33,509 bases of DNA from an uncultured Saprospiraceae bacterium (GTDB lineage Bacteria > Bacteroidota > Bacteroidia > Chitinophagales > Saprospiraceae): positions 1 to 33,509 of the forward strand of contig CALDTZ010000002.1 of the NCBI GenBank assembly GCA_937924805.1, written 5' to 3'. Below the pieces are notes generated by a model, which worked only from the letters and a program-made list of their open reading frames with translations, was not told the origin of the DNA and searched no databases. This document shows positions 8,085 through 16,185 of the stretch, in pieces. The translations under genes and the position numbers were made by a program. Numbering within the stretch: the stretch's first letter is position 1; the number at the start of each line of letters is the position of its first letter.

Positions 8085-8328
8085 TGGAATAATCTGTTTT
8101 TACAAAATTCTATTGGATGGTTTTTAAAATATTGAATGTATTGTTAGCAGATAATAGATATGGGTGTTTTCCCTTCAATTGCATAAAGGTATTTTGAAAT
8201 TATATCTATTCTTCTTTTACTTTTTTATTACAAAAATGGTATGATTTCTAGTCACTTATAAAAGATAACATTGGCTTAACATTAGAGTTGGTATTATTGT
8301 ATCAAATAAATTAAATACCTAGCACAAA

Positions 8329-9543
8329 ATGACCAAATCTTTCGCAATTAGTATTTTGTTTTTATGTTTTCTTTTTCCTTGTACAACGTGTGCTCAACTA
8401 AGTGTACCTTCTTTTGGAAAAGGTCTTCGTATAACAAGTGAAGATTCTACTTTTTACCTTAAAGTAGGTTTTCGATTCCAAACCCTCTATCAAAATCAAT
8501 GGCAATTGCCGAACAATGATTTTTCATCGTTCGAAGATTATCAATCGTCTTTATTTATACGAAGATCAAGGTTGAAATTTGATGGGTGGGCATTATCACC
8601 TAAACTTACTTATAAAGCAGAGTTATCCCTGTCAAACCGAGACAATGGAGGTGGAAATAGCAGTCGATACAGCAATGCTGCGAATATTATTCTAGATGCT
8701 TTTATCAAATGGAATTTTTACAAAGGATTCACTTTATGGGCAGGTCAAGGTAAATTGCCGGGAAACAGAGAACGTTTAGTATCATCAGGAAACTTGCAGT
8801 TTGTAGATCGTTCAAGGTTAAATTCAAGATTCACACTGGATCGAGATGCGGGGTTGATGCTTATTCACAAGCATAAAATAGGACGTAAAGCGGTTTTTAT
8901 TGAAACATTTGCTCTTACTTCAGGCGAAGGAAAAAACGTAACAGCAAGTAATGTAGGCGGATATGGATATACCATGAAGGTAGAAGCATTTCCATTTGGA
9001 AGTTTTCAATCAAAGGGTGCCTATGTAGGTTCAGCTGTTAAAAAAGAAGAGACTCCAAAATTAGCGATTGCTGTGGCGTATGATATAAATGAAAACGCGG
9101 GTAGAGAAAGAGGCCAAAAAGGAGATTTTATTTTGGTTGAAGAGGGTATACCATTTGGTAAAAATTTATATTCCTTTTTTGCAGATTTAATGTTTAAATA
9201 TCAAAGTTGGTCAGTTATGGCCGAATATGTCGATCGAAAAGCGACCGATGACAATCCATTTATTTTGAACAATGAGGGGGAAGTCATAAATGAATATTAT
9301 ACAGGTTCTGCTACTAATTTGGCCATTGGGTATATGATGCCGAAAAATTGGGAAGTTGCCTTGAGATGGACAAATGTAAAACCGACCAAAGATGTGGCCA
9401 ATAATGAAGACCAATATACCTTGGGTTTTTCTAAATTTGTGGTTGGTCATAAATTAAAAGTTCAAACGGATGTTACGTTACGAAAGATAGATGTAGCTGA
9501 AGATGAATTGAATTTTAGAATGCAGATGGATCTACATTTTTAA
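8329..9543 (+). CDS. Phosphate-selective porin O/P-family outer-membrane protein
   Basis: A 404-residue protein with a signal peptide ending near 'TTCAQ' (residues 1-22). The mature part has alternating beta strands with aromatic girdles, 'FYLKVGFRFQTLYQNQW' near the N terminus, 'IRRSRLKFDGWALSPKLTYKAEL' in the next strands, 'LPGNRERLVSSGNLQFVDRS' in a conserved constriction-like segment, and a C-terminal strand ending in Phe (MQMDLHF), as outer-membrane barrels do. This is the OprP/OprO-like family, which in Pseudomonas passes phosphate or pyrophosphate. The Na/Pi cotransporter gene follows 44 nt downstream on the same strand, which supports a phosphate role. Family members in Bacteroidota can also be general porins, so ion preference is inferred from context. 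Confidence 0.88.
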   Translation: MTKSFAISILFLCFLFPCTTCAQLSVPSFGKGLRITSEDSTFYLKVGFRFQTLYQNQWQLPNNDFSSFEDYQSSLFIRRSRLKFDGWALSPKLTYKAELSLSNRDNGGGNSSRYSNAANIILDAFIKWNFYKGFTLWAGQGKLPGNRERLVSSGNLQFVDRSRLNSRFTLDRDAGLMLIHKHKIGRKAVFIETFALTSGEGKNVTASNVGGYGYTMKVEAFPFGSFQSKGAYVGSAVKKEETPKLAIAVAYDINENAGRERGQKGDFILVEEGIPFGKNLYSFFADLMFKYQSWSVMAEYVDRKATDDNPFILNNEGEVINEYYTGSATNLAIGYMMPKNWEVALRWTNVKPTKDVANNEDQYTLGFSKFVVGHKLKVQTDVTLRKIDVAEDELNFRMQMDLHF

Positions 9544-9587
9544 TATATTTTATAGTTTTATATTACTTACTACTAATAACACAATTG

Positions 9588-11357
9588 ATGAGAACATTTA
9601 TTTTAAGTTTAATACTTATAGTGTTGACAAATGCAAGTGCATATGCAGGATCAGATAGTGATCCTTTAAGTTTTGGCTTTTGGGATGCTATGCAAATACT
9701 TGGAGCCCTTGCCTTTTTTATTTATGGAATGAAGTTAATGAGTGAAGGGATTCAGCGAGCAGCTGGTTCGCAAATGCGAAATATCCTTCGATCAATGACC
9801 AAAAATAGATATTTAGGGGTTTTGACAGGTTTTTTAATTACGGCATTGGTTCAATCTTCATCAGCAACGACTGTAATGACGGTATCGTTTGTAAATGCAG
9901 GGTTACTATCACTGGTAGAATCGGCAGGTGTAATGATGGGTGCCAATATTGGTACCACTATTACCGGTTGGATCGTATCCCTTCTTGGTTTTAAATTAAA
10001 GTTGGCGGCGTATTCAATTCCGTTATTTGCATTTGGTGTTCCAATGTTATTCAGTACGCGTGGAAAATTAAAATACTGGGGTGAGTTTTTGATTGGTTTT
10101 GCAATTCTCTTTTTAGGATTAAGTTATTTGAAAGGTGCCGTACCTGATTTGAAAAACAATCCTGAAGTACTTGGCTTTCTGACGAATTTTACGGAATGGG
10201 GATTTTTCTCGAGAGTATTTTTCGTTTTTGTTGGAGCTTTAGTTACTATAATTGTACAATCATCAAGTGCAGCGATGGCGATTACATTGACTCTTTGTTC
10301 TCAGGGGATCCTTCCTTTCGAAGTAGCAGCTGCAATGATTTTGGGTGAAAATATAGGAACAACGATAACGGCTGAGTTAGCCTCTTTAGTTGGTAATACC
10401 AACGCCAAACGTTCGGCGAGAATTCATTCAATGTTTAATGTCATTGGTGTAGTTTGGATGGTGATTTTATTACCTTTTGTATTGCCGATATTATCGAATA
10501 TAGTACAAGAGCTATTTGGTATTGGTGATCCATATGTAAATGCTGTAGATATGCCGATTGCACTGTCCGCATTTCATACTTTTTTTAATTTGACGAATGT
10601 AATTTTATTACTAGGATTTGTGCCGTGGTTGGTTAAAATGGCTATTAAGACAGTACCTGAAAAAGAAGGTGACTCGGATACAGAAACACTGAAATTTATT
10701 AATACAGCAAATCGAACACCAGAATTAGCAACCGTAGAATTGCAAAAAGAAGTGGCAAGATATGGTGAGATTACAACTAGAATGATCGGCTTTAGTCGAG
10801 AGTTAATTAATTCTGTTGATGAGAAAAATAATCTAACCCTTATTTCTAGATTGAAAAAATATGAGGATATAACAGATAAATTTGAAGAAGAGATTACTGA
10901 GTATATTACTAATTTGACAGATAAGGAAATGACGCACAAAACAAGTGCGCGATTGAGGAGTTTTTTCAATATCTGTAATGATATGGAGCGGATTGGTGAT
11001 ATCTTTTTTCAGCTTTCAAAAACGATGGAAAATAAGATGGATCGTAAGGTTTATTTCACACCTAAACAGCGTGAAATGTTGAATGAGCTGATTGAAATTG
11101 TAGATCGTGCCTTTGTGGAAATGAATCACAATTTAAATCTTCAAACGTATGACGATGCTAGTTTAGTTAAATGTTATGAGCTTGAAGATGAAATTAATGT
11201 TCAGCGTAATTTAATGAGAAAGTATAACCAAAATAATTTGGAAAAAGATGAATACAATGTCAATTCTGCCATGGTCTTTACCAATCTATTTTCTTCATTA
11301 GAGCGAATAGGTGATCATATTGTAAATATCAATGAATCCGTTGCTGGAGAGATATAA
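9588..11357 (+). CDS. Na/Pi cotransporter with C-terminal PhoU-like domain
   Basis: A 589-residue inner-membrane protein from the ATG at 9588; the TTG three bases earlier is an unlikely start. Two inverted Na/Pi-cotransporter repeats carry the signature QSSSATTVMTV (near residue 88) and QSSSAAMAITL (near residue 225), each followed by a GxNIGTT motif (GANIGTTITG, GENIGTTITA). Membrane helices run to about residue 355. The last ~200 residues are soluble and helical with repeated 'FFNICNDMERIGD' and 'LFSSLERIGDHIVNI' motifs, which are PhoU-type. The transporter imports phosphate with sodium; PhoU-like tails are thought to sense or gate. It follows the porin gene, forming a two-membrane phosphate route. 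A palindromic terminator lies 50 nt downstream. Confidence 0.93.
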   Translation: MRTFILSLILIVLTNASAYAGSDSDPLSFGFWDAMQILGALAFFIYGMKLMSEGIQRAAGSQMRNILRSMTKNRYLGVLTGFLITALVQSSSATTVMTVSFVNAGLLSLVESAGVMMGANIGTTITGWIVSLLGFKLKLAAYSIPLFAFGVPMLFSTRGKLKYWGEFLIGFAILFLGLSYLKGAVPDLKNNPEVLGFLTNFTEWGFFSRVFFVFVGALVTIIVQSSSAAMAITLTLCSQGILPFEVAAAMILGENIGTTITAELASLVGNTNAKRSARIHSMFNVIGVVWMVILLPFVLPILSNIVQELFGIGDPYVNAVDMPIALSAFHTFFNLTNVILLLGFVPWLVKMAIKTVPEKEGDSDTETLKFINTANRTPELATVELQKEVARYGEITTRMIGFSRELINSVDEKNNLTLISRLKKYEDITDKFEEEITEYITNLTDKEMTHKTSARLRSFFNICNDMERIGDIFFQLSKTMENKMDRKVYFTPKQREMLNELIEIVDRAFVEMNHNLNLQTYDDASLVKCYELEDEINVQRNLMRKYNQNNLEKDEYNVNSAMVFTNLFSSLERIGDHIVNINESVAGEI

Positions 11358-11406
11358 ACGTTTTATAGAACGATCATTATTTGACGTTGGTTAAAACGTT
11401 AAGGTT

Positions 11407-11444
11407 AAAAAAACATAACATGAATTTCATGTTATGTTTTTTTT
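11407..11444. terminator. Bidirectional palindromic terminator
   Basis: An almost perfect inverted repeat of about 18 bp per arm (11407-11424 and 11426-11443) with an A-run on the left and a T-run on the right. The stem includes AACATAACATG / CATGTTATGTT. Because both ends give a U-tract in the outgoing transcript, it can end both the plus-strand phosphate operon and the convergent minus-strand lspA. Confidence 0.9.
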
Positions 11445-11480
11445 GTGATAGAAGGTTTCTGGATCTTTCGAATATTATTT

Positions 11481-11993
11481 CTACGCCGTTTTTAATCGTT
11501 TATTTGAGCGCTCTAAGATGACTTGATTCAGTAAGATGAACAAAGTACCCACAACTACCGAGACATCTGCCATATTAAATACGCCTGTATGGAAATAACC
11601 GTATTCGAGGTACATAAAGTCGGTGACAGAATTAAACAAAATTCGATCGTAGATATTCCCAATACCGCCACCAATAATGAAGGAAAAACCAATAAGACTC
11701 ATTTTCGAAATATTTTTTTCTCTTAGTATATAAATGAAAATATAGAATAGAACAAAAATGGGGATAAGTTGTAAAAACAATAGTTTTAATGCAGGAGATA
11801 GGTTTGCTCCAAGGCTAAGAGCAGCACCTGTGTTTTCGACTTTTGTCAGGATAAAATGATTATTAATCACTTCAATTGTTTCATTCGTTGTAATTTCTTC
11901 TCTAACTTTTTCTTTGGTTATTTGATCACAGCTGATATTGCTTACAATTATGATTAAGGCAACGAATATTTTAATTAGTCTTTTAGTATTCAT
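11481..11993 (-). CDS. lspA: Lipoprotein signal peptidase (signal peptidase II)
   Basis: A 170-residue inner-membrane aspartic protease that removes signal peptides from prolipoproteins after lipidation. Visible family marks are 'CDQITK' (D23) in the first helix, 'VENTGAALSLG' at 52-62, 'GGGIGNIYDRI' with catalytic D116, and 'FNMADVSVVVG' with catalytic D143. Four hydrophobic segments fit the fold. It is a little short of the usual order (DQxTK then loop then NxGAAF), and the Phe of the usual GAAF is Leu here. The window contains several lipoproteins that would need such an enzyme, though the genome may carry another lspA elsewhere. It is a lone minus-strand gene, convergent with the Na/Pi transporter and sharing its terminator. 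Confidence 0.88.
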   Translation of the reverse strand: MNTKRLIKIFVALIIIVSNISCDQITKEKVREEITTNETIEVINNHFILTKVENTGAALSLGANLSPALKLLFLQLIPIFVLFYIFIYILREKNISKMSLIGFSFIIGGGIGNIYDRILFNSVTDFMYLEYGYFHTGVFNMADVSVVVGTLFILLNQVILERSNKRLKTA

Positions 11994-12316
11994 TTGTTTT
12001 GTTTTTGATTAGAACTTTGGCAAAAAGCTAGTTTGTTGATTGTTCTTTTCGTATCAGCAATAAAATAACGGGGAAATTATGGTGAGGATTTTATTTTTAG
12101 TAAAAAAGTTGATTTGTTTCGTTTTAGTGGAGGTAAGTATCATAGTATTAATGAATAATAAGACTATAACAATGAACCAAGGAATCTATGGTCATTACAA
12201 TATCGAGATGCAATGAATGATAGGATTATACGAAGAGAATAGCAATTGTCAACAATAGATTAAGATACTTTTGTTGAATAGAAACGTATTTTTTACAGAA
12301 TAAACTACGCTTTAAC
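11994..12316. other. Intergenic region without recognised gene
   Basis: A 323-bp AT-rich gap between lspA and the small minus-strand gene. It must hold the lspA promoter, but no good TAnnTTTG box was found. The only structure seen is a short imperfect dyad ATTGT-CA-ACAAT at 12245-12256. No RNA gene was recognised. Confidence 0.5.
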
Positions 12317-12565
12317 TTACCTTTTGACCTTTAAGAGTGCTTTGATTTTAGGTGCATATTTACTATCTGCAGGGTCAATTTTCACCTCAAATGCTTTATA
12401 ATTTCCTGTTAACTCAACGGTAATTTTTTCAGCAATTTTTAGTTTCTTAATACCGATTATTTTTTTCTTTAGTTGCCCTTGTATGTTGCCACTTAGTTGA
12501 TTTTGTTTGTTTATTCCGCCTGTTGACTTACCTAGAAATACAACTTTGTTTTTTACTTCAATCAT
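12317..12565 (-). CDS. Small basic protein of unknown family
   Basis: An 82-residue protein with an ATG start. It is not recognised. It is rich in Lys and short on aromatic residues, with alternating hydrophobic strands (VKNKVVFLG, KIIGIKKLKIAEKITVEL, AFEVKIDP) that suggest a small all-beta domain, and a Lys-rich C terminus (KYAPKIKALLKVKR). There is no signal peptide or membrane helix. The coding signal is modest but the composition and regular strand pattern favour a real gene. A 22-bp near-perfect palindrome sits about 50 bp upstream of its start and could control it. It is divergent from the binding-protein fusion gene. Confidence 0.5.
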   Translation of the reverse strand: MIEVKNKVVFLGKSTGGINKQNQLSGNIQGQLKKKIIGIKKLKIAEKITVELTGNYKAFEVKIDPADSKYAPKIKALLKVKR

Positions 12566-12869
12566 GTCAATTATAAATTAACCCACAAGAACGTAATTAT
12601 TAAGCTAGGTAGCAACTTATCCTAGGATTAGTTGAAATTAGATTGTTGGCGAAATACTCGGTTTTACTAGCTTAGTAATAGAGTGGAATTCTATTATGGT
12701 CCAATTCATTGAATGATGTTTGTTTATTTTATGGTTTCAAGAAATGCGATTCATATTGAAATTTTATTTTGATAGTTTTACTGCAAGTGTGGTATAAAAG
12801 AGGAATATCCGTAGTTTAGTGTTTGTATGATTTTTACATGTTAAATAAGACTATTCAAGCGTTGTGTAC
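12566..12869. other. Divergent intergenic region with palindromes
   Basis: A 304-bp gap between the small basic protein and the binding-protein fusion, so it should hold both promoters. Besides the long dyad listed separately it contains GCTA-GG-TAGC at 12604-12613 directly beside it, and a weaker AATAGA/TCTATT pair further along. No coding frame or RNA gene was recognised. Confidence 0.5.
12613..12634. promoter_or_regulatory. 22-bp palindrome, possible operator
   Basis: CAACTTATCCT / AGGATTAGTTG: ten of eleven base pairs match around the centre, with a perfect 10-bp core ATCCTAGGAT. It lies 48 bp upstream of the small basic protein and about 236 bp upstream of the divergent fusion gene. The dyad symmetry suits a dimeric DNA-binding protein, but no regulator gene is adjacent. 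Confidence 0.5.
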
Positions 12870-14726
12870 ATGATTTTATCTCGTTCTTTTTATAGTATTT
12901 GTTTTGTTTTAGTGCTTGCCGTGAATCTTTCAGCACAGACAAAATTTAAAGTGGGAATTGTTCCATTTAAATCTGATGAAAAGGTTATGAATACCTTTAC
13001 ACCCATCATGAATTACATATCGGGCGAACTAGGCAAAAAAGCTGAAGTCAACCTTGTAGATGGTTCTAATTTGGCTTACTATTTAGAAAAAGGAAAATAT
13101 GATGTCGGTGTTTTCACGGTATTTCCATACTTAAAAGAAAAGCATGATTTTCCGGATCTTGAAGTTTTTGCTACCCATCAAATCAAAGGTCGTGATCACT
13201 TTTATGGAAGTATATTATGCAATCATGATTCTGGAATAAATTCATTACAAGACTTAAAGAATAAAAATTTCATTTTTGTCAAGCCTACATCGACTTCTGG
13301 GTTTAAGTATCCAAAAGGAATATTAACAGAATACGATATCGATATTGAAGAGTCGTTGTCCTATGATTTTTCCGGTGGTCATACAGAAGCTATTTTGGCT
13401 TTGGCTAATAGAACGTGTGATGCTATTGCGGTTGATGAGACTCGATTTTCAAAAGTGGACAGCTTTAGTAAATCGGATTTCAAAGAATTAGATCGATACC
13501 AAGTACCCTACCATGCTTATGTTATTTCACCTACAGTTTCAGAAAAAGATAGATCTGATATTATCAATGCATTCAAAAATGCACACAAAAACCCAGCGCA
13601 GAAAGCATTATGGGATAATCCACTAGGTGTAGAAAAATTTCTACTAAAGAAAGATGATTATTATAATCCAATTAGAAGATATTTAAGTATTGTTAGGGTT
13701 AAGCCGACAATCAAAATTGATGTGATTACCACGGATCATGCTGAAAAGTATCTTTCTGAATTTGGAGATATATCGAGCATTATTGATCAAAGGATTCGAA
13801 GAAAATTAGCGGAAACAAAACGATTTTCGAATAAGCCATCTGATAACCCTAAATATAATATGGATATCAAATTATCGCATGTTGGAAAAAACTTTAGTTA
13901 TCAAATTGTACTCAACGATGAGTTGTTAACGGACGGTGATGTAGAAGGAGATTCCTTAGGCATTGTCATTCCAAAAGTTGCCGCCGATGTGCTTTTAATA
14001 CATAGTAAGATCGAAACGCCTTTGTTGACGAATGGGGAAAAGTGGTTTATCACCTACGGATTAAAAGATGGATTAAATACGGAAGATTATACGTTTGAAT
14101 TTTTGAATTCAAACAAAGAGAAAGTAGTGCTTACTGGCAATGATATTGCGAGTATTAACGAAAGAAGTATCCAATTTAAGGAAGAGGCTGCATTTGTTCC
14201 AAATGCGATGATGACCATTCATTACATCGAAAGAGCACATGAAATTCCGGTCGTAAAAAAAGGTCGAAACTTTAATATATTCTCTAAGGCTTTTTGGCAG
14301 CAAAGTTTATTGGATAAGTTATTAGCCGTCTTAGGTACGTTCTTTGGTATTGCTTTTGCGATTTACACAACAGTATTTGCAAGGAAAAAGAAAAAGAAAT
14401 TCAAATCCATTTTATATGATACCAATAACCTTCTTAAAAAGTTTATTGATGGTCAATTAGAAATGGAAACGAAAGTGATCCAACAAAAAGAAGATATTCG
14501 GGTGTCTTTAGAGAAAGGGATAATTACTGAAAATCAATATCTAATTCTAAATCACCGTTTAGAAGAATTGGAAAATATATTTGAACAGCGTCAAAAAACA
14601 AAAGGTGATATTGCGATTACGGCTGTTGAAGCAGAAGAGATTTCGGCTATTGTTCAGGATGGTAAAGTAACAGAAAAGGAATTTAGTCGAATTTTGAGTA
14701 TTTTAAGATCAAGTAACCGAGCGTAA
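12870..14726 (+). CDS. PhnD-like periplasmic binding domain fused to a transmembrane helix and cytoplasmic helical tail
   Basis: A 618-residue protein from the ATG at 12870; a GTG six bases earlier is less likely. A signal peptide ends at NLSA-Q (about residue 22). Residues 25-275 look like a type 2 periplasmic binding protein of the phosphate/phosphite/phosphonate (PhnD) family: YDVGVFTVFPYL at 77-88, the ligand-loop motif STSGFKYP at 141-148, and GGHTEAILALANRTCDAIAVDE-type segment at 169-190. Residues 280-470 are a further extracytoplasmic beta-rich region of no recognised family. A membrane helix spans about 483-504, then RKKKKK marks the inside. The cytoplasmic tail is helical with two similar units, LEKGIITENQYLILNHRLEEL and IVQDGKVTEKEFSRILSIL. 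No ABC permease or ATPase is adjacent, so a receptor role is inferred. Confidence 0.75.
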   Translation: MILSRSFYSICFVLVLAVNLSAQTKFKVGIVPFKSDEKVMNTFTPIMNYISGELGKKAEVNLVDGSNLAYYLEKGKYDVGVFTVFPYLKEKHDFPDLEVFATHQIKGRDHFYGSILCNHDSGINSLQDLKNKNFIFVKPTSTSGFKYPKGILTEYDIDIEESLSYDFSGGHTEAILALANRTCDAIAVDETRFSKVDSFSKSDFKELDRYQVPYHAYVISPTVSEKDRSDIINAFKNAHKNPAQKALWDNPLGVEKFLLKKDDYYNPIRRYLSIVRVKPTIKIDVITTDHAEKYLSEFGDISSIIDQRIRRKLAETKRFSNKPSDNPKYNMDIKLSHVGKNFSYQIVLNDELLTDGDVEGDSLGIVIPKVAADVLLIHSKIETPLLTNGEKWFITYGLKDGLNTEDYTFEFLNSNKEKVVLTGNDIASINERSIQFKEEAAFVPNAMMTIHYIERAHEIPVVKKGRNFNIFSKAFWQQSLLDKLLAVLGTFFGIAFAIYTTVFARKKKKKFKSILYDTNNLLKKFIDGQLEMETKVIQQKEDIRVSLEKGIITENQYLILNHRLEELENIFEQRQKTKGDIAITAVEAEEISAIVQDGKVTEKEFSRILSILRSSNRA

Positions 14727-14811
14727 TATTTTTATTAAATACCATTTTGAATGCTGGCACAATAATTCTCGTTAGAGAGATTATATAGGTTTGATATCCT
14801 TTGCATTTGCC

Positions 14812-14844
14812 ATGGTTTTAAAAGTCGGATTATGATAAAACCAT
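14812..14844. terminator. Weak hairpin between convergent genes
   Basis: ATGGTTTTA (14812-14820) pairs with TAAAACCAT (14836-14844) around a 15-nt loop, between the fusion gene and the convergent TolC-like gene. It lacks a clear U-tract in either direction, so terminator function is doubtful. Confidence 0.3.
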
Positions 14845-14871
14845 CAAGTATTAATAATATTTAGTCAACTA

Positions 14872-16185
14872 TTAGGTGTCTTTATTCAGTAAATAGTTGA
14901 GCTCTACTTCTAATTGTTTGGCCGAAATTTTTGCATTAAAATATTGGAATTTTGCATTAATGAGGTTGAGTTGTGCCTGCCTAAACTCTAATGAACTTTG
15001 TTGTCCATTTTGAAATAACTCTTTAACTCGTTGGAAGTTTTGTTCATTGGTTTTTATATTCTTACCCTCTAATCGCATTGTCAATATTGCATTACGATAG
15101 TTGTTCCATAATCGATTAAATTGCGTCGTAAGTTCGTTTTCTTTTTTCTTTAGGTCGAGATAACTTGTATGTGTGTTAATTTGGGCAAGTTGTTCTTGTA
15201 CTTTTCGTTGACCACCATCTAGGATATTCCAGTTGAAATTAAGTCCTAATTGTAATCCATTGGATCGGCTATAATTTAGATTACTTGCTTCACTGTTTGT
15301 TTGATAATTTAAATCATAATTTCCAATGGCATTAATGGTTGGTGCATTTGTTTTGGCTGCGATGTTTTGGTCCAATTCAACTAGATTGATATTTTTTTGT
15401 AGGGTTTGCAATTGGGTATTGTTTTTAAACATCTCTTCTTTTAGGGTCGTTTCGGAAGCTAATAAGTAGGTCAAAGTGATGCTTGTATCTAGATTGTAAT
15501 CTGTATCGTTTCTAAGAATCAATTGATTCAATTGCCATTTTTGATTCTGGATTTCAGTTTTAGCCGAGATTAAATTTAAACTATCTCTACTTACATCAAC
15601 TTCTGCATTGAGAACATCCACTTTTCCTTGATTTCCATATTCGTAATAAGTGCTTGCTCTTCTGAGTCGTTCTTTAGATATTGAAAGCGATTCCTCCAAG
15701 AGGTTGAGGTTGTAAATAGATTGAACGATTCCAAAGTAGACTTGAGAAGTGTTAAAGATTAATTGACGGGTAATATCATTGATTTGTATGTTTGCAAAAT
15801 CTTCATTTACCCGATTCCTTTCATTTCTTGCTTTTCGTTGACCATTATCAAACAACAAATAATTTGCAGAAGCTCGGCCATTGGCAGAATAGCTAGATGC
15901 ATTGTTAACTTCGATGTCTGGAAGACCAAAATTATAATCATTCTTCAAACTCGTAAGTCCGTAGTTAAGCCCGCCATTTATGCCAAATGTAGGCATATAA
16001 CCACGGTTGTATTTCGAATTTAGAGCTTTAGCAGATTTTAATGATTGACGAGCGATTTCTAAATCATAGTTTTGGGTTTGAAGCTCATCCAAAACGTTAT
16101 CTATTGTCAATACCTTTTGAGCACCAAGTTCTGTTTGAAGTAACAAGCCTAAGTAAATAGCAACGAATATCCAACGCTTATTCAT
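14872..16185 (-). CDS. TolC-family outer-membrane efflux channel
   Basis: A 437-residue protein from the ATG at 16185; an in-frame TTG at 16191 is unlikely. The signal peptide ends near 'TELGAQ'. The mature protein is the typical two-fold repeated helical hairpin/beta strand arrangement of outer-membrane factors: 'VLDELQTQNYDLEIARQSLKSAKA' type opening helix, long coiled-coil segments, 'PTINAIGNYDLNYQ' and 'GLQLGLNFNWNILDGGQRK' beta strands, and a second coiled coil near 340-437. It forms a trimeric tunnel through the outer membrane and docks with the adaptor/RND pump. The start ATG overlaps the last codons of the upstream permease gene by 8 nt, so the two are translationally coupled. It is the last gene of the operon. 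Confidence 0.92.
   Translation of the reverse strand: MNKRWIFVAIYLGLLLQTELGAQKVLTIDNVLDELQTQNYDLEIARQSLKSAKALNSKYNRGYMPTFGINGGLNYGLTSLKNDYNFGLPDIEVNNASSYSANGRASANYLLFDNGQRKARNERNRVNEDFANIQINDITRQLIFNTSQVYFGIVQSIYNLNLLEESLSISKERLRRASTYYEYGNQGKVDVLNAEVDVSRDSLNLISAKTEIQNQKWQLNQLILRNDTDYNLDTSITLTYLLASETTLKEEMFKNNTQLQTLQKNINLVELDQNIAAKTNAPTINAIGNYDLNYQTNSEASNLNYSRSNGLQLGLNFNWNILDGGQRKVQEQLAQINTHTSYLDLKKKENELTTQFNRLWNNYRNAILTMRLEGKNIKTNEQNFQRVKELFQNGQQSSLEFRQAQLNLINAKFQYFNAKISAKQLEVELNYLLNKDT

Noticed and set aside
10574..10969. Open frame of 131 codons antisense to the Na/Pi transporter
   Set aside because: Overlaps a clearly coding region and its translation is low-complexity and unrecognisable.
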